Assembly (NCBI GenBank): GCA_001896885.1
Contig: MKRJ01000011.1
Coordinates: 1-64,000, forward strand
Direction of reading: 5' to 3'
Source of the DNA: Rhizobiales bacterium 65-79
Lineage (GTDB): Bacteria > Pseudomonadota > Alphaproteobacteria > Rhizobiales > Rhizobiaceae
DNA length: 64,000 nucleotides
The notes under the pieces are model-generated. The model searched no databases and was not told the origin of the DNA. It worked only from the letters and a program-made list of their open reading frames with translations. Shown here one piece after another: positions 16,736 through 25,249 of this stretch. The position numbers were made by a program, and so were the translations under genes. Position 1 is the first letter of the stretch; each line of letters begins with the position of its first letter.

Positions 16736-17908
16736 CTATTTCGGATCCCAGCGCACCACCTTGCCCTCCTTGGACCAGGCGCCGATCAGCGACTTCGCGA
16801 ACTCGGCCTGGCCGTCCTTCATTGGCAGCCCGCCATAGACGTTGTGGTCGATCTCGGTGATCTTCGCCATCGCCTCGGCGAGGCTTTCGCGCGTCGGCTT
16901 GCCGTCGAGCGACTTCAGGCCCTGGGCGACGTAGTAGACCATCGTATAGCCTTGCGCGGCATAGGCGTCCGGCAAGGCGCTGAAGCGCTTCTGGTAGGCT
17001 TCGATGAAGGCCTTGGCCTCGGGCGTGTCGGAAAGCTCGGCCGAGAACAGCACCGGGAACGGAACGCCCACCAGCGGCTCGCCGATCTTCTTGAACATGG
17101 GCGGCGGCGCGATCACGTCATTGGCCGAGATCGGCCCTTTGTAGCCGCGGTTGCGCAAGGCGGCGATGATGCCGCCGGCCGGCGTCTGCGTGGTCCAGAC
17201 CATGATAAGGTCGGGATTCGTCCCCATCGCCTGCGTGGCGGGTGCGGTGAAGTCGGTGTCGGAGCCGAGGATGCTGATGACGCCCGCCGTCTTGACGCCG
17301 GCGTCCTCCATGACCTTTTGCGCCGCCTTGAAGCGGCCCTGGAAGGCCTCGTTGTCGGCGTTGACGAAATAGGCGACCGTCTTCGGATGCAGCTTCTCGA
17401 TGATGGTCTTCGTCATCTTCACTTCCTGCGGTCCGGGCAGTCCGACGACCGAGGTGACATAGGGTAATTGCGGCAATCCCGGCCGGGTTGCCCCATAGAT
17501 CACCAGCGGGATCTTGGCGTTCACCGCCACAGGCCGCACGGCACCGGCGACCGGCGATAGAATGCAGCAGCTCGTTGCGATGACGTTGCGGTCGGCGATG
17601 AACTGGGAGACTGCCTGGACGGCGCGCGCGGCGTCCGAACCGGACTCTTTCTCGACCATCTTCAGCGTATCGCCCTTGCCGATCCAGGCGGACTGATTAA
17701 TTTCGTCAATCGCGAGCTGAGCCCCGTGATAGTAGGAGACGCCGGCGGCCGCGAGCGGGCCGGTATTCTCGGTTACGAAGCCGATCTGGTACTCGCCCGG
17801 AGCGAGGCCTTCCGCCCGGGACGGTGCCGCCGAAAAAGCGACACCGGCGATTACTGCGGCCAATCCGGCCGGACGCACGCAGTGCGCAAGCATATTCAAC
17901 AAAGTCAC
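16736..17908 (-). CDS. Liv-type ABC transporter substrate-binding protein
   Basis: A 390-aa periplasmic protein. A cleavable signal peptide (LAAVIAGVAFSAAPSRA, about residues 17-32) precedes a type-I periplasmic-binding fold with YQIGFVTENTGPLAAAGVSY, the Leu/Ile/Val-binding family start. Asp/Glu-rich ligand loops differ from true LivK, so the ligand may be a carboxylate. It is first in the minus-strand Liv operon, with an IclR regulator 290 bp upstream in the same direction. Confidence 0.92.
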   Translation of the reverse strand: MTLLNMLAHCVRPAGLAAVIAGVAFSAAPSRAEGLAPGEYQIGFVTENTGPLAAAGVSYYHGAQLAIDEINQSAWIGKGDTLKMVEKESGSDAARAVQAVSQFIADRNVIATSCCILSPVAGAVRPVAVNAKIPLVIYGATRPGLPQLPYVTSVVGLPGPQEVKMTKTIIEKLHPKTVAYFVNADNEAFQGRFKAAQKVMEDAGVKTAGVISILGSDTDFTAPATQAMGTNPDLIMVWTTQTPAGGIIAALRNRGYKGPISANDVIAPPPMFKKIGEPLVGVPFPVLFSAELSDTPEAKAFIEAYQKRFSALPDAYAAQGYTMVYYVAQGLKSLDGKPTRESLAEAMAKITEIDHNVYGGLPMKDGQAEFAKSLIGAWSKEGKVVRWDPK

Positions 17909-18197
17909 GGTTTTTCCTCCCTATTCGAGATCAAGCGCCAAGCAAGCACTTGTCAGCGGATGTTACAGGCCGACATTTCTGCACTTCCCAGCCGACCGGC
18001 GGCAGCCCGCGTAGGCTCTCCGTCCGCCAGCATTGGAAGAGTAGCCCGATCCTCGCTTGCTGCCCTGGTGCCGGCGCTATTTGGCGACGGCCATTCTCCG
18101 CTAAGCTCCCCAGAAACGCTCCATCGTCCACAGACTAGAGGGAAATCCAAAAATCTGTCAAGCCACAAACCTAGTGTCATCTGATGAAATGGGTGGT

Positions 18198-18992
18198 TCA
18201 CCGGTTCACGCGGTTGCTGCCCCCCGATAACCGCAACCGGCGCGCCATGCTTTCCGCTGCTTTTTGCAGGCGCTTGAGGTGGACAGGCTTGCCGTTCTCG
18301 ATCATCTGTGGCGTGAGACCGGCCATGCTGATCGAGCAGACGATGGCGCCGTCCGGCGAGCGCACGGGCACGGCCAGAGCAGTCAGCCCGAGGGTGACGT
18401 CGTCGACAGCGAATTCCCAGCCGCGTTTGCGGATCTTGGCCAAGCGGTCCCGCAACTGGTCGCGGTCGACGATGCTCTTCGGCGTCAGCGCTACCGGCTG
18501 GTGCTTGAGCACCCTTTCGATCTCCTCCGGCTCTTGATAAGCAAGCAGAAGCTTCGGCGCTCCGCCGCAGTTATAGGCCAGCGTGCCGCCGATCGCCCAC
18601 CAGTGCACCTCGATGCCCTTCATGTCGTGGATTCGGTCGAGGCACACCACGTCTCCCTCATCGTAGATGGAGAGAAAGGCGGTGATGTGCAGGTCCGCCG
18701 CGAGTTCGGTCAGCACCGGCAGCGCCACCGCCTTCAAATCCAGGTCATCGGCGACGCTGGCGGCAAGGTCGCGGATGGCGCGCCCGAGACGATAATGCTG
18801 GGTCGCCGGGTCCTGCGCGATGAAGCCGCTGTCCATGAGGGTAAGAAGAAGACGGCGGGTCGTGCCCTTGTCGAGCCCCGTCGCGACCGTCACCTCCGCC
18901 AGCGTCTGAAGTCCCTTGCCGGCGAAGGAGTTGAGGATCGTGAGCGCCCTCGTCACCGCCCGCACATTATGGGTCGACGTTTCTTCCGCCAT
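18198..18992 (-). CDS. IclR-family transcriptional regulator
   Basis: About 264 aa from the ATG at 18992, with the winged helix VRAVTRALTILNSFAGKGLQ and GLDKGTTRRLLLTLMDSGF, then an IclR effector domain (DDVTLGLTALAVPVRSPDG). In-frame ATGs at 19016 and 19043 would add residues, but AGGACCGG just before 18992 is the best ribosome site. It lies upstream of, and parallel to, the Liv operon and is divergent from the FAD oxidase gene, so it may control both. Confidence 0.9.
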   Translation of the reverse strand: MAEETSTHNVRAVTRALTILNSFAGKGLQTLAEVTVATGLDKGTTRRLLLTLMDSGFIAQDPATQHYRLGRAIRDLAASVADDLDLKAVALPVLTELAADLHITAFLSIYDEGDVVCLDRIHDMKGIEVHWWAIGGTLAYNCGGAPKLLLAYQEPEEIERVLKHQPVALTPKSIVDRDQLRDRLAKIRKRGWEFAVDDVTLGLTALAVPVRSPDGAIVCSISMAGLTPQMIENGKPVHLKRLQKAAESMARRLRLSGGSNRVNR

Positions 18993-19145
18993 CCGGTCCT
19001 GTTTCCTTCCTGACATCCCTTTGGAAGAGGCAAATAGCACCATTGCGCGGACGCGTCGTCAGCCGGCTTTTCCTCACCTACCACATTCGCGGCCACCGGA
19101 TCGCTCCCGCATCTGCAATCATGCATGTCATGGAGTGATACATAA

Positions 19146-19158
19146 GTCAAAGATTGAC
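19146..19158. promoter_or_regulatory. Short dyad between the IclR gene and FAD oxidase
   Basis: The 13-bp palindrome GTCAA-AGA-TTGAC lies in the divergent region, 154 bp from one start and about 90 bp from the other. It may be an operator for the IclR protein, or may include a -35-like TTGAC for the oxidase gene. Support is symmetry and position only. Confidence 0.35.
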
Positions 19159-19249
19159 ACATCTCCGCTTTGATGCTTCGGTTGCCAAAGCGCGTGGTCT
19201 TCGCAACAGCCAGGCGCCGCGATGCCGACCGGGAGGAGTTGACGACAAG

Positions 19250-20842
19250 ATGACCCTGAGCGCCCATATCCGTGCCGACGATCTTCTGGCTCTCGACGCA
19301 CTGCAGCGCGCGCTGGGCGACCGCGTCGTCTCGGATACGGCTACGCGCGAATATTATGCGAACGACGTTTTCTGGCAGCCGGGAATTCCGCCGCTCGCCG
19401 TTGTGCTGCCTGAGAGCGTGAAAGAGGCCGCCGAGGCGGTCAGGCTGACCACCGACGCTGGCCTCTCCGTCGTGCCGCGTGGCGGCGGCATGTCCTATTC
19501 GAAAGGCTACCTGCCGGATAGGGTGGACTCAGTGGTTGTCGATACGCGCAAGCTGAACCGTATTCTCGAAGTCAACACCGATGACCGCTACATCACCGTA
19601 GAGGCCGGCTGCACCTGGGAGAAGTTGAACGAGGCCCTGGACGGCACGGGTCTGCGCACCGGCTATTGGGGACCGCTATCAGGCGTAAATGCAACCGTTG
19701 GTGGGGCCTTGTCGCAAAACAGTGCCTTCTTCGGGTCGGCCCTTAACGGCGTCGTCGCTGACTGCGTCATCGGTGTGACGGTCATTCTGGCGGACGGCCG
19801 AGTCGTCACCACTGGTTCCGGAGGACGCGTCGGCGCCAAACCTTTTACGCGGTATGGTGGTCCCGATCTGACCGGTATGTTCCTCGGCGACAACGGCGCT
19901 TTCGGGCTCAAGGTCGCAGCAACATTTAAGCTCTGGCCGCGCCCTCGGGAGACCGGCTTTCTCTCATTCGGGTTCCCGACGATGAACGCCATGGCCGCTG
20001 CGCAGGTCGACATGGCGCGGACCCGGCTGGTCGCCGAAGGTTTCGGCATCGACCGAAGCAAGGCGGAGCACTCTGCCAGCGTCAACCGCATCTCTGACGG
20101 TTTGAAGACTCTGGGCAATGTTGCTGCCGGCGGCAAGACGCTGGTCAAGGGTATCAAGGATGCGGTCGGCATCGCGGTCGCTGGCACCGGATTCCTGAAG
20201 GCCCATAATTTTACACTTCATGTTGTAACCGAGGCCGACTCGCCGACCGAACTTGACTCAGCGCTTTCCCGCCTGGTCGAAATCGGCAAACGTTATGGAA
20301 CCGAAATCGAAAACACCGTGCCCAAGGTGATGCGGTCCAAACCGTTCGGTCCCGTTCGCGGCATGCTCGGGCTGAACGGCGAGCGCTGGGTGCCGATTCA
20401 CGGCGTCTTTCCGCTTAGCGACGCGCAAAAGGTCGTGAATTCCAACGAGGCGTATTTCGCTTCAAAGAAGGCCTTCATGCAGGAACACGGCATCGTCTAC
20501 TCCGTCATGAGCATGACGGTGGGCAACGAATTTTTCCTTGAGCCGGCATTCTACTGGCTGGACGAGATCACACCGCTCCATGCCAAAAGTGTTGGTCAGG
20601 ACACGGTGAAGCCCTGGTTGAGCCGGCCGGCCAACCCCGCCTCGCGCAATGCGGTCATTGAACTGCGCCGCGGTTGCCAGGAACTCTATGCAGGCCTCGG
20701 CGGTGCTAGCTGGCAGGTGGCTCGCGACTATCCGTTCGAGACGATCCTGACGCCGCAAACCTGGTCTCTGACGAAGGATATCAAGAAGGCGCTTGACCCG
20801 CGGGGTCTTATGAATCCGGGCTCACTTGGGCTGGCTCGCTGA
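19250..20842 (+). CDS. FAD-binding oxidoreductase (GlcD/vanillyl-alcohol oxidase family)
   Basis: A 530-aa flavoprotein. The PCMH-type FAD domain spans about residues 20-220, with PESVKEAAEAVRLTTDAGL, then VPRGGGMSYSKGYLP and GPLSGVNATVGGALSQNSAF binding the pyrophosphate. A C-terminal substrate domain ends DPRGLMNPGSLG, the usual family signature. The start at 19250 follows GGGAGGAG (19231-19238); an ATG at 19154 would overlap the divergent regulatory region. It likely oxidises a 2-hydroxy acid or a phenolic alcohol and is divergent from the IclR regulator. No His-linked FAD site could be assigned with certainty. Confidence 0.87.
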   Translation: MTLSAHIRADDLLALDALQRALGDRVVSDTATREYYANDVFWQPGIPPLAVVLPESVKEAAEAVRLTTDAGLSVVPRGGGMSYSKGYLPDRVDSVVVDTRKLNRILEVNTDDRYITVEAGCTWEKLNEALDGTGLRTGYWGPLSGVNATVGGALSQNSAFFGSALNGVVADCVIGVTVILADGRVVTTGSGGRVGAKPFTRYGGPDLTGMFLGDNGAFGLKVAATFKLWPRPRETGFLSFGFPTMNAMAAAQVDMARTRLVAEGFGIDRSKAEHSASVNRISDGLKTLGNVAAGGKTLVKGIKDAVGIAVAGTGFLKAHNFTLHVVTEADSPTELDSALSRLVEIGKRYGTEIENTVPKVMRSKPFGPVRGMLGLNGERWVPIHGVFPLSDAQKVVNSNEAYFASKKAFMQEHGIVYSVMSMTVGNEFFLEPAFYWLDEITPLHAKSVGQDTVKPWLSRPANPASRNAVIELRRGCQELYAGLGGASWQVARDYPFETILTPQTWSLTKDIKKALDPRGLMNPGSLGLAR

Positions 20843-20893
20843 GTCGGAGATAAGGTGCCGCCGCCCAGCGGTGGGATGGATTGCTCCCTATAG

Positions 20894-21673
20894 TTAGGCC
20901 GATTCCCAGGCGATTGCCATATTGTCCGCCGCAGCGCGCAGCATTGGCAGGATTTCCGCTACACGCGCCTCGGGGAGGCGCGTCAGGGGCGCGGCGACGC
21001 TCATCGTCCCGACGATCTTGCCACGCACCTCAATGGCAACCGCGACGGCGCCGACCCCATCTTCGGCCTCCTGCTGTGCCAAGCCGTAAGCGCGCTTGGC
21101 GGTGAGGTCGAGTTCTTGGCTGAGCGCCTCTATCGTCGTGATGGTTCTGCCCGTACCGATGCCTTCCCGTCCGAGTCCGGCGTCCAGAGCAATGCGGAGC
21201 GCCTCCTCGCGCGGCATGCTCGCCAGCCAGGCCTTTCCATTGGCGGTCGCAAACGGAATGATCTTCTCGCTCATATCGGCTTCGTAGACGAGGCCCGAGC
21301 GGCGCCCCCGTGAAGAACCGATCCAGACGAGGCTGCCGTTCTGGACCGAGGTGAGCCGCACGAGTTCCTTGGTCCGCTGCGCCAGATCGTCGAGGATGGG
21401 CTGTCTCAGATCAATGGCCTCGAGCCGGCGCAATTGGCGCTGGCCGACAAGTGCCATGCGAAGCGTAAGATTGTAGCACTCGCTCTCGCTGTTCTGATGC
21501 GCCCAGCCATTCTCGATAAGGGTGGTCAATATGCGATGAGCGGCGCTCTTCGGAATGTCCAACTGATGTGCCATGTCCGACAGGCGCATCGGCTGATCCG
21601 CCAGCGCCATGAGTTCCACGATCGCCAATGTTCTGTCCACCGACCCACCCGTTTTCGATCGTGTCTCGCTCAT
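20894..21673 (-). CDS. IclR-family transcriptional regulator
   Basis: A 259-aa regulator. The winged helix (VDRTLAIVELMALADQPMRL and IPKSAAHRILTTLIENG) is followed by the effector domain (AQQEAEDGVGAVAVAIEVRG). Its ATG overlaps the TGA of the ATPase gene at 21670 (ATGA), so it is coexpressed with the transporter. It is similar in arrangement to the IclR gene at 3796. The palindrome at 22564-22593 in the divergent promoter is its most likely operator. Confidence 0.91.
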   Translation of the reverse strand: MSETRSKTGGSVDRTLAIVELMALADQPMRLSDMAHQLDIPKSAAHRILTTLIENGWAHQNSESECYNLTLRMALVGQRQLRRLEAIDLRQPILDDLAQRTKELVRLTSVQNGSLVWIGSSRGRRSGLVYEADMSEKIIPFATANGKAWLASMPREEALRIALDAGLGREGIGTGRTITTIEALSQELDLTAKRAYGLAQQEAEDGVGAVAVAIEVRGKIVGTMSVAAPLTRLPEARVAEILPMLRAAADNMAIAWESA

Positions 21674-22497
21674 GCGTGACTCCGGTCTTCTTTGGCCCGG
21701 CCGTGCAGGACGCCACGGGAAAGGAAGATTTCGGTGACTTCCTCCGATTTTTCCAGGAACTCCGGTTCACGTCTGGCGGCGAGGCCGCGCGGACGGGGGA
21801 GGTTAACGTTCAGAATGCGTTCGATCCGTCCGGGCCTTGGCGTCATGACGATAACGCGGTCGGCAAGCAATATCGCTTCGTCGATCGAATGGGTGATGAA
21901 CAGCACCGTCATGCGGTTTTTCAGCCAGAGGTCTTCCAGATCCACGCGCATCTGCTCGCGCGTCAGCGCGTCGAGCGCGCCGAAGGGTTCGTCCATCAAC
22001 AGGAGCGTCGGCTTCAGAAGCAGCGCCCGGGCGATGGAGACGCGCTGACGCATGCCGCCGGACAGTTCATGCGGGTAGCGTCCGGCAAAATCCGCAAGCC
22101 CGACCAATCCAAGCAATTCAAGCGCATGCGGCCGCAGTTCCTGCCTGCTGGCGGATGTCATCTCGGCCGGGAACAGCACATTGTCGATGATCGTCCTCCA
22201 CGGCAGAAGCACATGGTTCTGGAAGACGATGCTCATGTTTCGCGGCGGCTCGCTTCCGGTATCGCCGAAAACCGATATCGTCCCGGTGGTCGCCGGTGAC
22301 AGTCGGGAGATCATGCGGAGCAACGTCGATTTTCCGCAGCCGGAGGGCCCGACGACGGCGATGAACTCGCCTTCGCCGATCGTTAGATCGACGCGTTCGA
22401 GCGCATGGATCGGGGCATCTGCCGTCCCGAAGGACTTGCTTACGTTTTCCAGCAAGACGCCTGGGTTATCCCCCGGCTTCGCTTTCACTGGCGCCAT
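21670..22497 (-). CDS. ABC transporter ATP-binding protein (SsuB/TauB-like)
   Basis: A 275-aa ATPase with Walker A GPSGCGKST, signature LSGGMRQR, Walker B LLLMDEPFGALD and switch FITHSIDEA. It is paralogous to the ATPase at 6386, with near-identical blocks over the signature and Walker B region. It is transcribed away from its permease and binding protein: the second transporter copy is split across a divergent promoter, with ATPase and IclR on the left and permease and binding protein on the right. Confidence 0.93.
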   Translation of the reverse strand: MAPVKAKPGDNPGVLLENVSKSFGTADAPIHALERVDLTIGEGEFIAVVGPSGCGKSTLLRMISRLSPATTGTISVFGDTGSEPPRNMSIVFQNHVLLPWRTIIDNVLFPAEMTSASRQELRPHALELLGLVGLADFAGRYPHELSGGMRQRVSIARALLLKPTLLLMDEPFGALDALTREQMRVDLEDLWLKNRMTVLFITHSIDEAILLADRVIVMTPRPGRIERILNVNLPRPRGLAARREPEFLEKSEEVTEIFLSRGVLHGRAKEDRSHA

Positions 22498-22563
22498 GAT
22501 TCCTCCGATGGACCGTAGGGTGCATTCGTCCGGCCGTCACATTTTCTCGGGCTAGCACTTGAC

Positions 22564-22593
22564 GGAACGATAGTCCATATGGAACATCGTTCC
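22564..22593. promoter_or_regulatory. 30-bp dyad, probable IclR operator
   Basis: Two nested palindromes share one centre (22578.5): outer arms GGAACGAT / ATCGTTCC and inner TCCATATGGA. This GGAAC-type dyad lies in the 81-bp divergent gap between ATPase/IclR and the permease, as expected for an IclR-type operator. It covers the first candidate start codon of the permease (22579). Confidence 0.6.
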
Positions 22594-23424
22594 AGCTTTA
22601 TCGCATCGCGAGGCCACCCTTTGGCGACCACCGTTCGCAAATCACTTGGACGTCAGACCTCGACGATCGTCAGCCTCGTGGGCGCGGTCCTTGTCTGGGA
22701 ACTGGCCGTTCGGCTCTTCGCCGTGCCGGAATACATTCTCCCGGCCCCCAGCCAGGTCTTCGTCGATCTTGTGAAGAATTTCCAGGTGGTGCTGCCGGCA
22801 GCCTATTTCACGCTGCAGCCGATGATCCTGGGCTTTCTGATGGCGGTCGTGCTGGGCGTGGCTCTCTCGCTGCTGGTCGTCTACTCGCCAGCCTTCGAGG
22901 CGCTCTTTTATCCGTTACTCGTTGTTCTGCAGATCATCCCGAAGATCGCGGTTGCCCCGCTCTTCATCATCTGGGTCGGTTTTGGACTGCCTTCCAAGAT
23001 CCTTCTGGTGTTCCTGCTCTCGTTCTTTCCGATCGTCGTCAATTCGATCGTGGCGTTCAAGTCGGTCGAGACCGAACTCTTCGATCTGGCGAAGAGCTAC
23101 CGTGCAAGCCGGCTGAAGATTTTCTGGAAGGTCGAGATGCCGAGCGCGCTGCCCTCGCTTTTTGCCGGGTTCAAGGTTGCGGCCGCGCTCTCGGCCACGG
23201 CTGCCGTGGTCGCAGAGTTTGTCGCGTCAGACAATGGCCTGGGTTACCTGCTGCTCGGATACAACGGCAACATGAATACGAGTATGTCCTTTGCCGTGAT
23301 CGTGATCCTCAGCGTGCTCGGCCTTCTTCTCTATGGCGTGGTCGAATTGATCGAGCGCTGGGCCATACCCTGGCACGTGTCGCAACGCCGCGACGATTTT
23401 ACGGTCGGCAAGAGCACGACCTGA
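22579..23424 (+). CDS. ABC transporter permease (SsuC/TauC/ThiX-like)
   Basis: About 281 aa with six membrane segments and the EAA-type loop LAKSYRASRLKIFWKVEMP. It is paralogous to the permease at 4623. The first ATG (22579) sits at the exact centre of the operator dyad and the following 14 residues are polar and unlike the paralogue. The true start may therefore be the in-frame TTG at 22621 or later. Downstream, 34 bp separate it from the binding-protein gene. Confidence 0.9.
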   Translation: MEHRSSFIASRGHPLATTVRKSLGRQTSTIVSLVGAVLVWELAVRLFAVPEYILPAPSQVFVDLVKNFQVVLPAAYFTLQPMILGFLMAVVLGVALSLLVVYSPAFEALFYPLLVVLQIIPKIAVAPLFIIWVGFGLPSKILLVFLLSFFPIVVNSIVAFKSVETELFDLAKSYRASRLKIFWKVEMPSALPSLFAGFKVAAALSATAAVVAEFVASDNGLGYLLLGYNGNMNTSMSFAVIVILSVLGLLLYGVVELIERWAIPWHVSQRRDDFTVGKSTT

Positions 23425-23458
23425 CATTGCAAAGCCAATTGGACCGGGAGGAATGGAC

Positions 23459-24445
23459 ATGAAACGGATTATGAAAATCGCAGCGGCAGGGGCGCTTGCC
23501 ATTGCCTTCGGTGTCGCGTCTGCGGCGCCAACGCTGGCAGCCGACAAGGTGAGCCTGCGCCTGAACTGGCTGTTGAGCGGCGTTCACTCGATCTTCTATC
23601 TCGGCGTGGAAAAAGGCTTCTACGAGGAAGCCGGCATCGACCTGACCATCGGCGAGGGCCAGGGCTCGGCGCGAACCGTCCAGGTGGTTGCCACCGGCGG
23701 CGATACGTTCGGCTTGGTGGACGGCGGCAGCGTCATCGCAGGCGCCAGTCACGGTGCGCCCGTCAAATCGGTGCTTGGCATCATGAACACCTCGCCCTAC
23801 GGCATGTCCTTCCGTGCCGATTCCGGCGTCAGGACAATCAAGGACGTTGAAGGCAAGACGATTGCCGGGACGGCAGGGGAGGCCTCGTTGGCGCTCCTGC
23901 CGGCGATCTGGAAGCAGAACAATGTCGACGAGAGCAAGGTGAAGATCCTGAACGTTGATGGGCCCGGCAAGATCCTGGCAATCATGCAGAAGAGGGCTGA
24001 CGGCATTCTTGCCGGTCTCGAGGGACAGGTCATCATCCTCCACCAGAAGGGGCTCGACCAGAAAGTGTTTTCCTTCGCTGAATTGGGCGTCAATACCGAG
24101 GGTCTGACGATCATCGCCAACGATAAGGACATCAAATCCAATCCGGACCTGGTGAAGCGCTTCGTGCAGGCTACCCTCAAATCGATGGAAGCCGCGAAGG
24201 CCGATCCGGACGCGGCTGTTGCCGCTGCGGCGAAAGCCAAGCCTCAGGCGGATCCCGAGCTGCTCAAGGCGCAGTTGAAGGTGTCGCTGACTCTGGTCCC
24301 TTCACCCTCGAAGCCGGACGCGCCGCTTGGAGAGATGGAACTTGTCGACTGGCAGCGAACGCTCGATCTGATGAAGCAGTACCAGAAGATCGAGACCGAC
24401 AAGGCCGCCGACAGCTTCTTCACCAACGAGTTTGTCGGCAAATAG
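23459..24445 (+). CDS. ABC transporter substrate-binding protein, NMT1/THI5-like
   Basis: A 328-aa periplasmic protein with a signal peptide (MKRIMKIAAAGALAIAFGVA, then cleavage near LAAD) and the NMT1 start DKVSLRLNW followed by FYLGVEKGFYEEAG. ATG 23459 has GGGAGGA at proper spacing; the ATG at 23453 is too close to it. It is colinear with the binding protein at 5428, including the shared FFTN C-terminus, so the two transporters are duplicates that may recognise related ligands. Confidence 0.92.
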   Translation: MKRIMKIAAAGALAIAFGVASAAPTLAADKVSLRLNWLLSGVHSIFYLGVEKGFYEEAGIDLTIGEGQGSARTVQVVATGGDTFGLVDGGSVIAGASHGAPVKSVLGIMNTSPYGMSFRADSGVRTIKDVEGKTIAGTAGEASLALLPAIWKQNNVDESKVKILNVDGPGKILAIMQKRADGILAGLEGQVIILHQKGLDQKVFSFAELGVNTEGLTIIANDKDIKSNPDLVKRFVQATLKSMEAAKADPDAAVAAAAKAKPQADPELLKAQLKVSLTLVPSPSKPDAPLGEMELVDWQRTLDLMKQYQKIETDKAADSFFTNEFVGK

Positions 24446-24456
24446 CCCGCATCGTC

Positions 24457-24483
24457 GCGGGCGGCATGGCCGCCCGCCGTTTT
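24457..24483 (+). terminator. Hairpin after the binding-protein gene
   Basis: Perfect 9-bp stem GCGGGCGGC-ATG-GCCGCCCGC followed by CGTTTT, 12 bp after the binding-protein stop. In transporter operons such stems stabilise the abundant binding-protein mRNA and attenuate read-through into later genes, here the SDR gene. Confidence 0.55.
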
Positions 24484-24500
24484 CGCTGGAAAGCATCTTC

Positions 24501-25238
24501 GTGACGGGCACTGCAATATACGATCTGTCCGGAAAGATCGCGGTCTTGACCGGGGCTGCCGGCGGCTTCGGCACGGCGATACGGGAACGCCTTGAGGGTT
24601 GTGGTGCAATCGTCGTGGGCTGGGACCTCAAGTCGAATGCTAAGAGAGACGACATCAAGGTCGATGTGACCGACCAGAGAAGCGTCGAGCGGGCTACCGC
24701 TACTCTGAGGGACAGGCATGGACGCCTGGACATACTGATCAACAATGCCGGCATCGTCGGCGATGTCCGCCCAACCTGGGAAATCCCCGTGGAGGAATTC
24801 AGGCGGATATTGGACACAAATCTCTTCGGGGCCTTCCTGGCGTGCCGTTCGCTTGTCCCGCTCATGATCGAAACGGCCGCGAAAAGCGGTTCCGGCCGCA
24901 TTGTCAATGTAGCGTCGATCCAGGCAAAGGAAGGCATGCATATGGCGTCCGCGTACAGCGCCGCCAAAGCGGGGCTCGTCGCCCTGACCAAGAGCCTCGG
25001 CAAGGAGCTGGCAGGGAAAGGCATCCTCGTCAATGCGATCACGCCGGCTGCCTCGCTTACCGCGATGAGCCGCGATGCGCCGAAGGAGCGCCTTGACGAC
25101 ATCCTTTCGCGCATCCCGCTTGGCCGCTTTCTCGACCCCGGAGAAGTGGCGGCGATGGTAGCGTGGCTATCGTCAGATGAATGCAGTTTCAGCACCGGCG
25201 CCGTCTTCGATCTTTCCGGCGGTCGGGCCACCTATTGA
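24501..25238 (+). CDS. SDR-family oxidoreductase
   Basis: A 245-aa classical short-chain dehydrogenase: the cofactor site TGAAGGFG, NNAG (LDILINNAGIVG), Ser in NVASIQ, and the catalytic YSAAK are all intact. Two starts are possible: GTG 24501 (chosen, giving the normal N-terminus TGTAIYDLSGKIAVLTG) and ATG 24432, which overlaps the binding-protein gene and adds a basic extension crossing the hairpin. Asp (GWDLKS) after strand 2 suggests NAD+ preference. It lies downstream of the transporter and upstream of two further enzymes of the route. Confidence 0.88.
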   Translation: MTGTAIYDLSGKIAVLTGAAGGFGTAIRERLEGCGAIVVGWDLKSNAKRDDIKVDVTDQRSVERATATLRDRHGRLDILINNAGIVGDVRPTWEIPVEEFRRILDTNLFGAFLACRSLVPLMIETAAKSGSGRIVNVASIQAKEGMHMASAYSAAKAGLVALTKSLGKELAGKGILVNAITPAASLTAMSRDAPKERLDDILSRIPLGRFLDPGEVAAMVAWLSSDECSFSTGAVFDLSGGRATY

Positions 25239-25249
25239 CGCGAGGCAGA

